Below the pieces are notes generated by a model. That model was not told where the DNA came from, searched no databases, and saw nothing but the letters and a program-made list of their open reading frames with translations. 13,269 nucleotides of DNA from Bacteroidales bacterium (GTDB taxonomy: Bacteria; Bacteroidota; Bacteroidia; Bacteroidales; UBA932): contig SFPH01000139.1 in the NCBI GenBank assembly GCA_004552115.1, forward strand, positions 1-13,269, in the 5' to 3' direction. The stretch's first letter is position 1, and every line of letters starts with the position of its first letter. Position numbers and translations under genes: made by a program. Positions 1 through 6,050 of this stretch are shown here, in pieces.

Positions 1-1200
1 ATCGAGGTCGGCCCTGTCTCCGAACTCCTTGACAATGTTTGACTTGAGCCCTGCCTGGATATGGCCGGCAAGGTAATCGGTCATTACGTTACCGGCCCGC
101 CTTCCGTATTCGTCCGGGGATGCGGCGGCATTGTCAGCAATGACGGCGTCCCAGTCGATCTGGCCCTCTCCGTCATTGCCTTCGGGAATCACGAACGACG
201 AAATGCGGCGTCCGCTGCTTTCAGAGTAGTATCCTCCGCCGTTTGCAATGGCGAGATAGAATGTGTTGAATGCCTTCCATCCGTTTCCTCCTGCATTGGA
301 ACTGCCCCCGTCGTAGCTGTGCGTGAGGGTGAAATATGGCTTGAAATAATTGTTCCTCGCCGTTGTCCTCTGGAATCGGGAGCCGTCTTCATCGGTCTGC
401 CATCCCCAGCTCTTGTTGTACGAGATTCCGTATTTCTCCATTTCCGCATATGAGAGGCGGGAGGAACGCTGCTGGTGGGTTTCGGGCGAGCCCAATGCCG
501 TGAAATTGAGACGATGCCCGCCTTTGAAGCTCTTGTCCAAGACCGCCAGGAAGGAGCCGGAACTGATGCGGCTGCAGTCCACGAAGGTGCTGCCCCAGTT
601 GTATGAGCCCATCAGGGTGAGGTTCCAGCCCTTCGGCATGTTGCCGGTCGAGATGTTTACGAATGCGTTGTTCACTCCGGCTCCGGTATGGTACCAGCCG
701 GCTTCCGCCCGGGGTCTTTCCGACGGCCGCATTGTCAGGATGTTGACTGTTCCGCCGACGGAGTTGTCCGAGAGCATTGAATTTCCGATTCCTTTCTGGA
801 CCTGGATTGAGGCAGTGGCATCCGAAAGGCCCATCCAGTTGTTCCAGTACATGCTTCCGGAGGTCAGTCCGGAAATGGGAATTCCGTTCAGAAGGACGGA
901 GATGTTTTCCTGCTTGAAGCCTCTGATGTTGATCTTGGCATCTCCGAAACTGCCTGTCTCTGAGGTGGAATAGACGCCGGGGATGTTCCTGATCATTTCA
1001 GGGAAGGTCCTTCCTGGCGCATTTTCCCTGAGCTTGTCCTGATTGATGTCCGTGAGGCGGAGAGAGGAGATTGCGGCGTTTGCAATGCTTGCGGAAATGC
1101 TTGATCCGTCAAGTACAAAGATTGCTGTAGTGTCGGTCTGTGCGCCTGCCGCTGCAGGCAAGACCAATGCCGCTGCAATGAGTGACAATGACTTGTACAT
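1..1200 (-). CDS. TonB-dependent outer-membrane receptor, N-terminal part (candidate flavin receptor)
   Basis: Runs off the left edge with 400 codons open and no stop; the start is ATG at 1200. The product begins with a signal peptide (about residues 1-20, MYKSLSLIAAALVLPAAAGA, then Q). A TonB plug domain spans roughly residues 45-160, with recognisable stretches such as RNIPGVY (71-77), INIRGF (90-95), VLLNGIPISG (102-111) and SVGGTVNIL (147-155). Beta-barrel sequence rich in aromatics and glycine follows. There is no N-terminal carboxypeptidase-regulatory-like domain, so it is a simple receptor of the FecA/siderophore-like architecture and not SusC-like. TonB-dependent receptors import scarce ligands across the outer membrane using TonB-ExbBD energy. 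The plug and barrel do not name the ligand, but the FMN riboswitch in the leader (1320-1453) points to riboflavin or a related flavin; that assignment is inference from regulation. About 55-60% of a usual-length receptor is visible. Confidence 0.93.
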   Translation of the reverse strand, partial: MYKSLSLIAAALVLPAAAGAQTDTTAIFVLDGSSISASIANAAISSLRLTDINQDKLRENAPGRTFPEMIRNIPGVYSTSETGSFGDAKINIRGFKQENISVLLNGIPISGLTSGSMYWNNWMGLSDATASIQVQKGIGNSMLSDNSVGGTVNILTMRPSERPRAEAGWYHTGAGVNNAFVNISTGNMPKGWNLTLMGSYNWGSTFVDCSRISSGSFLAVLDKSFKGGHRLNFTALGSPETHQQRSSRLSYAEMEKYGISYNKSWGWQTDEDGSRFQRTTARNNYFKPYFTLTHSYDGGSSNAGGNGWKAFNTFYLAIANGGGYYSESSGRRISSFVIPEGNDGEGQIDWDAVIADNAAASPDEYGRRAGNVMTDYLAGHIQAGLKSNIVKEFGDRADLD

Positions 1201-1224
1201 AGTCAGTTTGTGAGTTTGCAGAAT

Positions 1225-1243
1225 CCGGAACAGTCTGTTCCGG
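1225..1243 (-). promoter_or_regulatory. Leader hairpin between the FMN aptamer and the receptor start
   Basis: A near-perfect inverted repeat, CCGGAACAG-T-CTGTTCCGG, can form an 8-bp stem with a 3-nt loop about 25 nt upstream of the receptor ATG. No U-run follows on the minus strand, so it is not a classical Rho-independent terminator. Another CCGGAA copy sits at 1305-1310, just downstream of the aptamer, in an orientation that could pair alternatively with one arm of this hairpin. That would suit a riboswitch expression platform acting on translation or on Rho access, but this is inference. Confidence 0.45.
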
Positions 1244-1319
1244 GAAATTCCATGTTAAACATTAAACTACAAATCTGACAGGGTATGTTCCTCCATTCCC
1301 GTTGCCGGAAACGAGGTGC

Positions 1320-1453
1320 ATCTTCTTCCATCCGGACTTTACCGTCGGTGCCGTAGTTTCAACGGCTCAGCCATCTGCAATATGATTTCGGACATACTGC
1401 CGATGGGTCGCGGACTATACCGCCGGTTGGGACTTTCACCCGACCCTGAAGAT
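1320..1453 (-). promoter_or_regulatory. FMN riboswitch (RFN element)
   Basis: Read on the minus strand, the aptamer opens with AUCUUC and closes with GAAGAU, forming P1. Inside are the conserved RFN blocks: GGGUGAAAGUCCCAACC, CCGGCGGUAUAGUCCGCGAC, a variable arm (1349-1400), a second GAAAC-containing arm flanked by GCCGU/ACGGC, and the 3' block ACCGACGGUAAAGUCCGGAUG. The 134-nt length fits the family. FMN riboswitches repress riboflavin synthesis or uptake genes when FMN is abundant. Here the only downstream gene in the window is the TonB-dependent receptor, whose ATG lies about 120 nt beyond the aptamer. Confidence 0.95.
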
Positions 1454-1461
1454 TCAGGGCG

Positions 1462-1493
1462 CAAATGTATGGAAAAGATTCTGTTATTCCAAG
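1462..1493 (-). promoter_or_regulatory. Promoter of the FMN riboswitch / receptor transcript
   Basis: On the minus strand, TACATTTG (1469-1462) matches the Bacteroidota -7 consensus TAnnTTTG exactly. CTTG (1493-1490) lies 20 nt upstream and matches three of four bases of the TTTG -33 box. The expected start of transcription falls about 6-8 nt downstream, at the 5' edge of the aptamer, which supports both assignments. Confidence 0.7.
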
Positions 1494-1660
1494 TCAATGC
1501 TTTCCGACAGCTTGCGGATTTCGTTCTCCAGGTCTTCGGCAATGCCGAGTTCGTGGCCGCTCCGGGCTTCTATCCATCTCAGTACTTCAAGCTGGATTTT
1601 GCTGATTCTCAATTTGATGCGCGGATATTCACCAATGAGATCAAGCATCTTGGCGTTCAT
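1484..1660 (-). CDS. Small hypothetical protein (58 aa), possibly a gene remnant
   Basis: ATG at 1660 to TAA at 1484, preceded by an in-frame TGA seven codons upstream. The 58-residue product is highly charged and looks helical (for example LGIAEDLENEIRKLSESIDLE at the C-terminus minus its first residue), with no membrane segment or signal peptide. I do not recognise a family. The overlapping frame just upstream (about 1740-1635, ending QALFNERQDA-stop) also reads like protein but has no start, because it runs back into the repeated tRNA terminator. The two frames together could be the 3' end of a longer gene whose 5' part was lost and whose frame was shifted. The last codons overlap the -33 box of the riboswitch promoter. 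It may also be non-coding. Confidence 0.35.
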   Translation of the reverse strand: MNAKMLDLIGEYPRIKLRISKIQLEVLRWIEARSGHELGIAEDLENEIRKLSESIDLE

Positions 1661-1720
1661 TGAATAGAGCCTGTCGTTTCAGGACGGCGGCTGCATCGGC
1701 GTATTCGGCAGCCAGGGTTT

Positions 1721-1805
1721 CCAGCCCCTTCGGGGTGGTCTGACGGCAATATATACAAAAAGAGCACAGCGGTATGCCGTGCTTTCTTGTAGCGGGACGC
1801 AGGAT
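1721..1805 (-). repeat. 85-bp direct repeat, distal copy (tRNA-Met 3' end + terminator duplicate)
   Basis: This copy matches 1994-2078 at a fixed offset of 273 bp with only two mismatches (at 1773 and 1778, both in the terminator stem-loop). It carries the last 16 or so bases of tRNA-Met (1790-1805), the terminator hairpin (1763-1783), the A/T tract (1757-1761) and about 35 bp of downstream sequence with a CCCC-TTC-GGGG mini-hairpin. The tRNA homology stops in the T-arm, so it does not encode a tRNA. This is the pattern left by site-specific integration at a tRNA 3' end, or by a local tandem duplication followed by loss of most of the tRNA. Confidence 0.85.
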
Positions 1806-1898
1806 GTTTCAGTCGCCCGGAGGGCTCCTTCTAATCCATTCTGTCCGGTCGCATGGTACCCAAGAAAGCTGTAGGGGAATCTTGTGCGGTTTTGTGCT

Positions 1899-1927
1899 GC
1901 GAAGCCGTCAGTCCATGGTCGCTTCGC
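1899..1927. repeat. Inverted repeat in the spacer between the 85-bp repeats
   Basis: GCGAAGC (1899-1905) and GCTTCGC (1921-1927) form a 7-bp perfect inverted repeat with a 15-nt loop. It lies 10 bp from the larger nested hairpin at 1937-1995. No role can be assigned. Confidence 0.45.
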
Positions 1928-1936
1928 GCCCTGCCC

Positions 1937-1995
1937 GGACATTGGCGCTGCCGCCCTTCAAGAGCAAGCTCTTGCGTCCGGCAACGCCAATGTCC
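1937..1995. repeat. Large nested hairpin abutting the tRNA-side 85-bp repeat
   Basis: The outer arms GGACATTGGCG (1937-1947) and CGCCAATGTCC (1985-1995) pair perfectly over 11 bp. After one C/A mismatch, TGCCG (1949-1953) pairs with CGGCA (1979-1983). The tip has a further CAAGAG...CTCTTG stem (1959-1974). The last two bases of the right arm are the first two bases of the tRNA-side 85-bp repeat. It could be a recombination or element-end structure, or a structured RNA. Confidence 0.6.
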
Positions 1996-2078
1996 AGCCC
2001 CTTCGGGGTGGTCTGACGGCAATATATACAAAAAGAGCACAGCGGTCTGCTGTGCTTTCTTGTAGCGGGACGCAGGAT
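1994..2078 (-). repeat. 85-bp direct repeat, tRNA-side copy
   Basis: Partner of 1721-1805. This copy includes the true 3' end of tRNA-Met (2063-2078), the intact terminator and 35 bp beyond it. Its terminator stem is perfectly paired, while the distal copy has an A/C mismatch in the stem, so this copy appears to be the one under selection as the functional tRNA terminator. Confidence 0.85.
2030..2056 (-). terminator. Rho-independent terminator of the tRNA-Gln/tRNA-Met operon
   Basis: On the minus strand, AGCACAGC pairs with GCTGTGCT (2036-2056 overall, small loop) and is followed by C and TTTTTG. It begins 6 nt after the mature 3' end of tRNA-Met. A diverged copy sits at 1757-1783. Confidence 0.85.
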
Positions 2079-2136
2079 TGAACTGCGGACCTCATGATTA
2101 TGAATCATGCGCTCTAACCAGCTGAGCTATCCCGCC
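2063..2136 (-). tRNA. tRNA-Met (anticodon CAT)
   Basis: A full cloverleaf reads on the minus strand: acceptor GGCGGGA with TCCCGCT (terminal G-U pair), D-arm GCTC...GAGC, anticodon arm CATGA-TTCATAA-TCATG with CAT in the loop, and T-arm CGCAG-TTCAATC-CTGCG. The 3' CCA is not encoded. The lack of initiator features argues for elongator Met. A CAT tRNA can also be Ile2 after lysidine modification, and this cannot be settled by eye. It is the second gene of a two-tRNA transcript, 27 bp after tRNA-Gln, and its 3' end is duplicated at 1790-1805. Confidence 0.93.
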
Positions 2137-2163
2137 ATGACTGGTCAGAGACCAGATTTTGCA

Positions 2164-2236
2164 GTTGAGATAGAAGGACTCGAACCCTCACTGACAGAGC
2201 CAGAATCTGTAGTGCTACCATTACACCATATCTCAA
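2164..2236 (-). tRNA. tRNA-Gln (anticodon CTG)
   Basis: On the minus strand the acceptor TTGAGAT pairs with ATCTCAA, and the anticodon arm is ACAGA-TTCTGGC-TCTGT with CTG at positions 34-36. The T-arm contains GGTTCGAGTCC. The 3' CCA is not encoded. It is the first gene of the tRNA-Gln/tRNA-Met unit, about 22 nt after the predicted transcription start. Confidence 0.92.
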
Positions 2237-2264
2237 TTTGCCCGTTCGTTTCCGAATGGGATTG

Positions 2265-2295
2265 CAAATTTACAACTCTTTTCCGTATTTGCAAA
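2265..2295 (-). promoter_or_regulatory. Promoter of the tRNA operon
   Basis: On the minus strand, TAAATTTG (2272-2265) is an exact TAnnTTTG match, and TTTG (2295-2292) lies 19 nt upstream. Both boxes match the Bacteroidota primary sigma consensus. The rest of 2237-2399 holds no gene; a weak AGACC-TTC-GGTCT stem near 2367-2379 (minus) might help terminate the ZIP gene but lacks a good U-tract. Confidence 0.75.
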
Positions 2296-2399
2296 ATTTT
2301 CGGGAAATATTTTCAATATTCCGATTGCCCGTCCGGAATCCATCAGCGGGACGGACACAAACGGAGACCGAAGGTCTTCAAGGCCGCAGTCTGAAAACC

Positions 2400-3152
2400 C
2401 TAGAAAACCAGATCGAAAATCAGCAAGGTGACGAAGCCGAGCACAAGGGCGTAGGTGGCATGTTTCTCGTAGCCGTGGGCGTGGGTCTCGGGGATCATCT
2501 CGTCGCTGACCACATAGAGCATTGCACCTCCGGCGAAGGCCAGCATCACAGGCAGCAGAAGCGGGGAAATGGCACCCAGGGCATATCCTATCCAGACTCC
2601 GACGACCTCCAGCAGGGCAACGGCCAGGGAAATGACCAATGCCCGGAACTTGGAGATGCCGGCAAGGAGGAGGGGTGCAATCACCACCATCCCCTCAGGG
2701 ACATTCTGAACGGCAATTCCCAAGGTGACCGCCCAGGCATCCGAGGTCTCGGGAGAATTGAAACCGACTCCGGCGGCAATGCCCTCAGGCAGTTTGTGAA
2801 GGGCGATCGCCATCACGAAAAGCATCACCTTGTTCAATGAGGCATTGTTCCGGTGCTCCTCCTGGTCCAGACCCGTGATCTTGTGAAGATGAGGCGTGAA
2901 GAAATCCAGGAGATTCAGGAAAAGCATTCCCGCCACCACTCCGGCCACCAGAAGATACCATCCGCCGGAGCCAAGAGACTCGGCTGCGGGGAGAATCAGA
3001 CCCACAGTCGCGGCTGCCAGCATAATGCCGGCGCAGAAGCCCAGGGAAATATCATTCCACTTATGCGGCAACTCCTTGACAATGAAGCCAATCACGGCTC
3101 CAAGCATTGTGGCGAGACTGAGCCCGGCCGCACTTATCCATACCTGTTCCAT
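2400..3152 (-). CDS. ZIP-family divalent metal transporter (ZupT-like)
   Basis: A 250-residue, very hydrophobic protein with about eight predicted membrane segments, the usual size and topology of bacterial ZIP transporters. The two signature motifs in the central metal-binding helices are present: HKLPEGIAAG (residues 119-128) and QNVPEGMVV (149-157), giving the His/Glu and Asn/Glu ligands of the binuclear metal site. A short His/acid-rich loop (about residues 85-105, with HLHK and EEH) sits before them. ZIP proteins move zinc, and in some bacteria iron or manganese, into the cytoplasm; the exact metal cannot be read from sequence. The gene stands alone between the terminator after the acyl-CoA ligase and the tRNA operon. 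A TACTTTG near 3190 resembles a -7 box but is one base short, so the promoter is uncertain. Confidence 0.93.
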   Translation of the reverse strand: MEQVWISAAGLSLATMLGAVIGFIVKELPHKWNDISLGFCAGIMLAAATVGLILPAAESLGSGGWYLLVAGVVAGMLFLNLLDFFTPHLHKITGLDQEEHRNNASLNKVMLFVMAIALHKLPEGIAAGVGFNSPETSDAWAVTLGIAVQNVPEGMVVIAPLLLAGISKFRALVISLAVALLEVVGVWIGYALGAISPLLLPVMLAFAGGAMLYVVSDEMIPETHAHGYEKHATYALVLGFVTLLIFDLVF

Positions 3153-3226
3153 ATTCCTTTTCCAATTCTGAATATCAGCAGTTCATGCAAAGTATCCGTC
3201 ATAATGCCCGTGATCAGCTTCCGTAT

Positions 3227-3253
3227 TAAAAGAGGCTGACCAAAGCCAGCCTC
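3227..3253 (-). terminator. Terminator after the acyl-CoA ligase gene
   Basis: On the minus strand, GAGGCTG (3253-3247) pairs with CAGCCTC (3238-3232) around an 8-nt loop and is followed by TTTTAAT. It lies within 15 nt of the ligase stop codon, and it separates the ligase from the ZIP gene. Confidence 0.85.
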
Positions 3254-3261
3254 CATAACAT

Positions 3262-5169
3262 TTACAGCGAAGCGATATTCTTGTCGTTGAGAAGATTCTT
3301 GCCTTCCGGAGTGAGAGCATATTCAATGCGGTCAGCATAATGCTTCTCCACCTTGCCTCGGACAATCTTCATTGTACTGTTGACCATGTGGTTCTGCTCG
3401 GTGAACGGCTCGTCAGCCACGATGATTGCGGCAGGAAGCCATCTCTCCGGGAACATTCCGGCACGGGAGCCGCCCTTGCGGTAAGAATTGACCTCATCCT
3501 GAATCTTCTTTAGCATCAGTTCCTTAGCCTCGCGGGAGTCGATATCGACGCCAGGATTGGAAGACTTCACGTACTCCTTGAGGGCCTCCTTGTTCGGAAC
3601 CACGATCACTGTAGTGTAAGGGTCCTGATTGTTGTGGAGAACCACCTGGTCGATATACTTGGAACCATCGGTGAGGGAATCCTCAAATCCTTCCGGACTG
3701 TATTTCTCACCGTCTGCGGAAATGAGCAGAGACTTGAAGCGGCCTACCACGTAGAGGAACTCCTCGTCCCTCATATAACCCATGTCTCCGGTATGGAGCC
3801 AGCCGTCAACCACGGTCTCCGCGGTGGAAACAGGATTCTTCCAGTAGCCCGCCATCACATTCTCGCCGCGGACTACAATCTCTCCCCTTTCGCCGTAAGG
3901 CAATGATTTACCGTCGCCGTCGCAGATCTTGATATCCATCGGCTTCACCACGCGGCCTGAAGAGCCGAAGATGCAGTGGCCGGCCGAATTGGCGGAAATG
4001 ATAGGAGTGGCCTCAGAAAGGCCGTAGCCCTGGAACATCGGAATGCCGATGGCGCAGTAATAACGCTGAAGCTCAATGTCAAGCAGGGCGCCGCCACCGA
4101 TGAAGAACTGCATGCGGCCGCCGAGATTCTGGCGTACTGTCTTGAAAATCAGCTTGTCAAAGAGGGCGATCAGAGGCTTCTTCCAGATCTGGAGAATGCC
4201 GCCGCGGTTGTAATATTCCTTGTTGTAGGAAATCGCAAGGTTCAATGCGAAATTGTAGAGCTTCTCCACCTTCGGGCCCTTGGCCTTGATGGCAGTCTCG
4301 ATATTCTTCTTGAAATTGCGGGCAAGAGCCGGAACCGAAAGCATCACATGAGGGCGTACTTCCTTGATCGCCATAGGGATATTGCGGAGAGCAGCCATAG
4401 GGGTCTTTCCGACAGGTACTGTAGCGATGCTGCCGCAGTAGGACATCATCGTATAGAATCCGGCAACATGGGCGAAGCAATGGTCGAGAGGCAGGATGAT
4501 GAGCATGACAGAGTCAGGCTCAATGGCCACTACAGAGTGAGCCTGCTCCACATTGGCGGTATAGTTCCTGTGAGTCAGGAGAATGCCCTTAGGGTCGGCT
4601 GTGGTTCCCGAGGTGTAGCTGATATTGGCATAGTCGTCCGGGCCGATGGATCTGTAGCGGGCCTCGAGTTCGCCCGGATGCTCCTTCAGGAAGGCATCGC
4701 CGAGCGCAAGCACCTCCGACATTGTGATTTCATTGTCCCTGCGGTCCTCAATCTCGTCGAAGACAATTATTTTCTCCAATGCAGGAAGTTCACTCACAAT
4801 CCTCCTGATTTTCGGAAGCTGAGAGCCGGAAACCATCACGAAACGGGAATCCGAATGACGGATGCGGAAGACGAGGTCACTCCCCTCCTCCAGCTTTATG
4901 GAAAGAGGAACGTTGACCGCTCCGGCATAGAGAATGCCGAGTTCCCCGATCACCCAGAGGTTGCGGCCCTCGGAAAGAAGGGAAATCCTGTCACCCTTGT
5001 TTATACCGAGAGACATGAGCCCGGCAGCGACACGGTAGGCCTCAAGCCTCGTCTGCTCGAATGTAGTCTCAGTCCAATGATCCGCCGGTTTCTCGCGGAG
5101 GAATACGTGGGATGCATACTCTCTGGTATATTTCTCCACGAAATCAATGATAGTCAGTCTTTCTGGCAT
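3262..5169 (-). CDS. Long-chain fatty acid--CoA ligase (AMP-forming)
   Basis: A 635-residue ANL-superfamily adenylating enzyme that activates fatty acids with ATP and CoA to acyl-CoA and AMP. Motifs, numbered from MPERL: phosphate loop YTSGTTADPKG (185-195), GYGLSEATP (381-389), GWLHTGD (456-462) and the hinge GRFKSLLISADGEKYSP (476-492). The C-terminal catalytic lysine region reads MVNSTMKIVRGKV. Length and the inserted middle region fit bacterial long-chain ligases. I place the start at ATG 5169, 16 nt after the kinase stop; an upstream ATG at 5199 would overlap the kinase by 14 nt and adds ten residues of poor family fit. It is cotranscribed with the deoxynucleoside kinase and ends at a clear terminator. 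In such bacteria it may feed exogenous fatty acids into lipids; this is inference. Confidence 0.93.
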   Translation of the reverse strand: MPERLTIIDFVEKYTREYASHVFLREKPADHWTETTFEQTRLEAYRVAAGLMSLGINKGDRISLLSEGRNLWVIGELGILYAGAVNVPLSIKLEEGSDLVFRIRHSDSRFVMVSGSQLPKIRRIVSELPALEKIIVFDEIEDRRDNEITMSEVLALGDAFLKEHPGELEARYRSIGPDDYANISYTSGTTADPKGILLTHRNYTANVEQAHSVVAIEPDSVMLIILPLDHCFAHVAGFYTMMSYCGSIATVPVGKTPMAALRNIPMAIKEVRPHVMLSVPALARNFKKNIETAIKAKGPKVEKLYNFALNLAISYNKEYYNRGGILQIWKKPLIALFDKLIFKTVRQNLGGRMQFFIGGGALLDIELQRYYCAIGIPMFQGYGLSEATPIISANSAGHCIFGSSGRVVKPMDIKICDGDGKSLPYGERGEIVVRGENVMAGYWKNPVSTAETVVDGWLHTGDMGYMRDEEFLYVVGRFKSLLISADGEKYSPEGFEDSLTDGSKYIDQVVLHNNQDPYTTVIVVPNKEALKEYVKSSNPGVDIDSREAKELMLKKIQDEVNSYRKGGSRAGMFPERWLPAAIIVADEPFTEQNHMVNSTMKIVRGKVEKHYADRIEYALTPEGKNLLNDKNIASL

Positions 5170-5185
5170 ATTCACAAAAATTAAA

Positions 5186-5812
5186 TCATTTACATTCACC
5201 AGGGAAAAGTCCGAAGAGCTCGGAATCTATCATGCTGGTGACAGCCTCGAAATCCTCCTCCTTGTTGCCGAACTTGTAGCGGTCAGCGTCAATGACGAGG
5301 AGATGGCCCTTGTAATCCTTGATCCAGTTCTCATACTTGTTGTTCAGGCCGGTGAGATAGTCAATCCTGATGGTCTTCTCATACTCGCGGCCGCGCTTCT
5401 GGATCTGCGACACCAGATTCGGGATGGAGGACTTCAGATAAATGAGAAGGTCAGGCATCTTCACCAGGGACATCATAAGGTCGAAGAGGTCGGAATATGT
5501 CTCGAAATCCCTCGAGCTCATCAGACCCATATCGTGAAGGTTCGGAGCGAAGATTCTCGCATCCTCGTAGATGGTCCTGTCCTGAATGATGACATCGTCG
5601 GTCTTGGAAATCTCCACCACGTCCTTGAAACGCTTGTTCAGGAAATAAATCTGGAGATTGAACGACCATCTGCTCATATCCTCATAGAAGTCAGAGAGAT
5701 ATGGATTGAAATCGACAGACTCGTATTTAGGTGTCCATCCGTACCTGGCAGCGAGCATCCTCGTGAGAGTGGTCTTTCCGCTGCCGATGTTTCCGGCTAT
5801 TGCTATATGCAT
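5186..5812 (-). CDS. Deoxynucleoside kinase (dNK/dGK family)
   Basis: A 208-residue cytoplasmic kinase that transfers phosphate from ATP to deoxynucleosides for nucleotide salvage. It has the P-loop GNIGSGKTT (7-15), the catalytic-base region YES (30-32), the DRT motif in QDRTIYED (77-84), and the arginine-rich LID region QKRGREYE (138-145). Length and motif spacing match the bacterial deoxyadenosine/deoxyguanosine kinase family; which base it prefers cannot be told by eye. ATG at 5812 starts directly at the P-loop strand (MHIAIAG), as in homologues. It is the first gene of a two-gene unit with the acyl-CoA ligase, driven by the promoter at 5845-5876. The functional link between the two is not obvious. 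Confidence 0.93.
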   Translation of the reverse strand: MHIAIAGNIGSGKTTLTRMLAARYGWTPKYESVDFNPYLSDFYEDMSRWSFNLQIYFLNKRFKDVVEISKTDDVIIQDRTIYEDARIFAPNLHDMGLMSSRDFETYSDLFDLMMSLVKMPDLLIYLKSSIPNLVSQIQKRGREYEKTIRIDYLTGLNNKYENWIKDYKGHLLVIDADRYKFGNKEEDFEAVTSMIDSELFGLFPGECK

Positions 5813-5844
5813 AATGCGTTACGTTTTACTATTCACATATTTCA

Positions 5845-5876
5845 CAAAAATAGCATTTTTCCATATTGTGAGCAAA
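5845..5876 (-). promoter_or_regulatory. Promoter of the kinase/acyl-CoA ligase operon
   Basis: On the minus strand, TTTG (5876-5873), 20 nt, then TATTTTTG (5852-5845): an exact match to both Bacteroidota promoter boxes. The predicted start site is about 25 nt upstream of the kinase ATG. Confidence 0.78.
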
Positions 5877-5913
5877 AAGCCACCTCCATTTTCACCCAAA
5901 ATATGCCAATATC

Positions 5914-5947
5914 ACCCCAAATTTCCGCCAATGCCGTATTTTGGGGT
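5914..5947. repeat. Inverted repeat upstream of the butyrate kinase promoter
   Basis: ACCCCAAA (5914-5921) and TTTGGGGT (5940-5947) form an 8-bp perfect inverted repeat around 18 nt. It lies about 17 bp upstream of the -33 box at 5964 and about 40 bp upstream of the kinase-side -33 box. A related ACCCAAAA sits at 5894-5901. It could be a regulator site in the divergent promoter region, but there is no direct evidence. Confidence 0.4.
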
Positions 5948-5963
5948 CAGTTCGCCACCTTCG

Positions 5964-5995
5964 TTTCCGCAATATCGCGGAAGAGGCTATATTTG
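5964..5995 (+). promoter_or_regulatory. Promoter of the butyrate kinase gene
   Basis: TATATTTG (5988-5995) matches TAnnTTTG exactly, with TTTC (5964-5967, three of four) 20 nt upstream. The predicted start site is near 6002, about 50 nt before the ATG at 6051. Confidence 0.68.
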
Positions 5996-6050
5996 CTATG
6001 AACCGGTCGCAGAAGGCGGCCGTTCAAACAAAGACAAAAACCTTTACCTG

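Larger units (their letters stand above)
1661..2062. other. 402-bp tRNA-proximal stretch with no convincing complete gene
   Basis: This stretch holds two 85-bp direct repeat copies (1721-1805 and 1994-2078, the second reaching into tRNA-Met), the tRNA operon terminator and its diverged copy, and a 188-bp spacer (1806-1993) containing two hairpins (1899-1927 and 1937-1995). Short open frames exist on both strands, but they cross tRNA and terminator sequence and show no family resemblance. No integrase or transposase is present. I read it as a recombination or integration scar next to the tRNA genes. Confidence 0.6.

Noticed and set aside
350..973. 207-codon open frame on the plus strand
   Set aside because: Antisense to the TonB-dependent receptor, whose plug motifs are unambiguous.
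1444..1459. CCCTGAA-GA-TTCAGGG palindrome as a protein operator
   Set aside because: It overlaps the P1/P2 5' strand of the FMN aptamer and is more simply explained by the riboswitch sequence, although alternative folding is possible.
1721..2078. CRISPR array
   Set aside because: Only two repeat copies, 85 bp long, containing tRNA and terminator sequence, and no cas genes nearby.
1908..2108. 66-codon minus-strand frame across tRNA-Met and its terminator
   Set aside because: It translates tRNA and terminator sequence; no independent sign of coding.
3153..3200. Promoter of the ZIP transporter gene
   Set aside because: TACTTTG is one base short of the TAnnTTTG consensus and no good -33 box is at the right distance, so it is not listed as a feature.
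3976..5184. 402-codon open frame on the plus strand
   Set aside because: Antisense shadow of the acyl-CoA ligase, with no recognisable motif.
5706..6050. N-terminal extension of the butyrate kinase frame back to 5706
   Set aside because: The extension overlaps the kinase gene on the other strand and runs through the divergent promoters; family resemblance starts just after ATG 6051.
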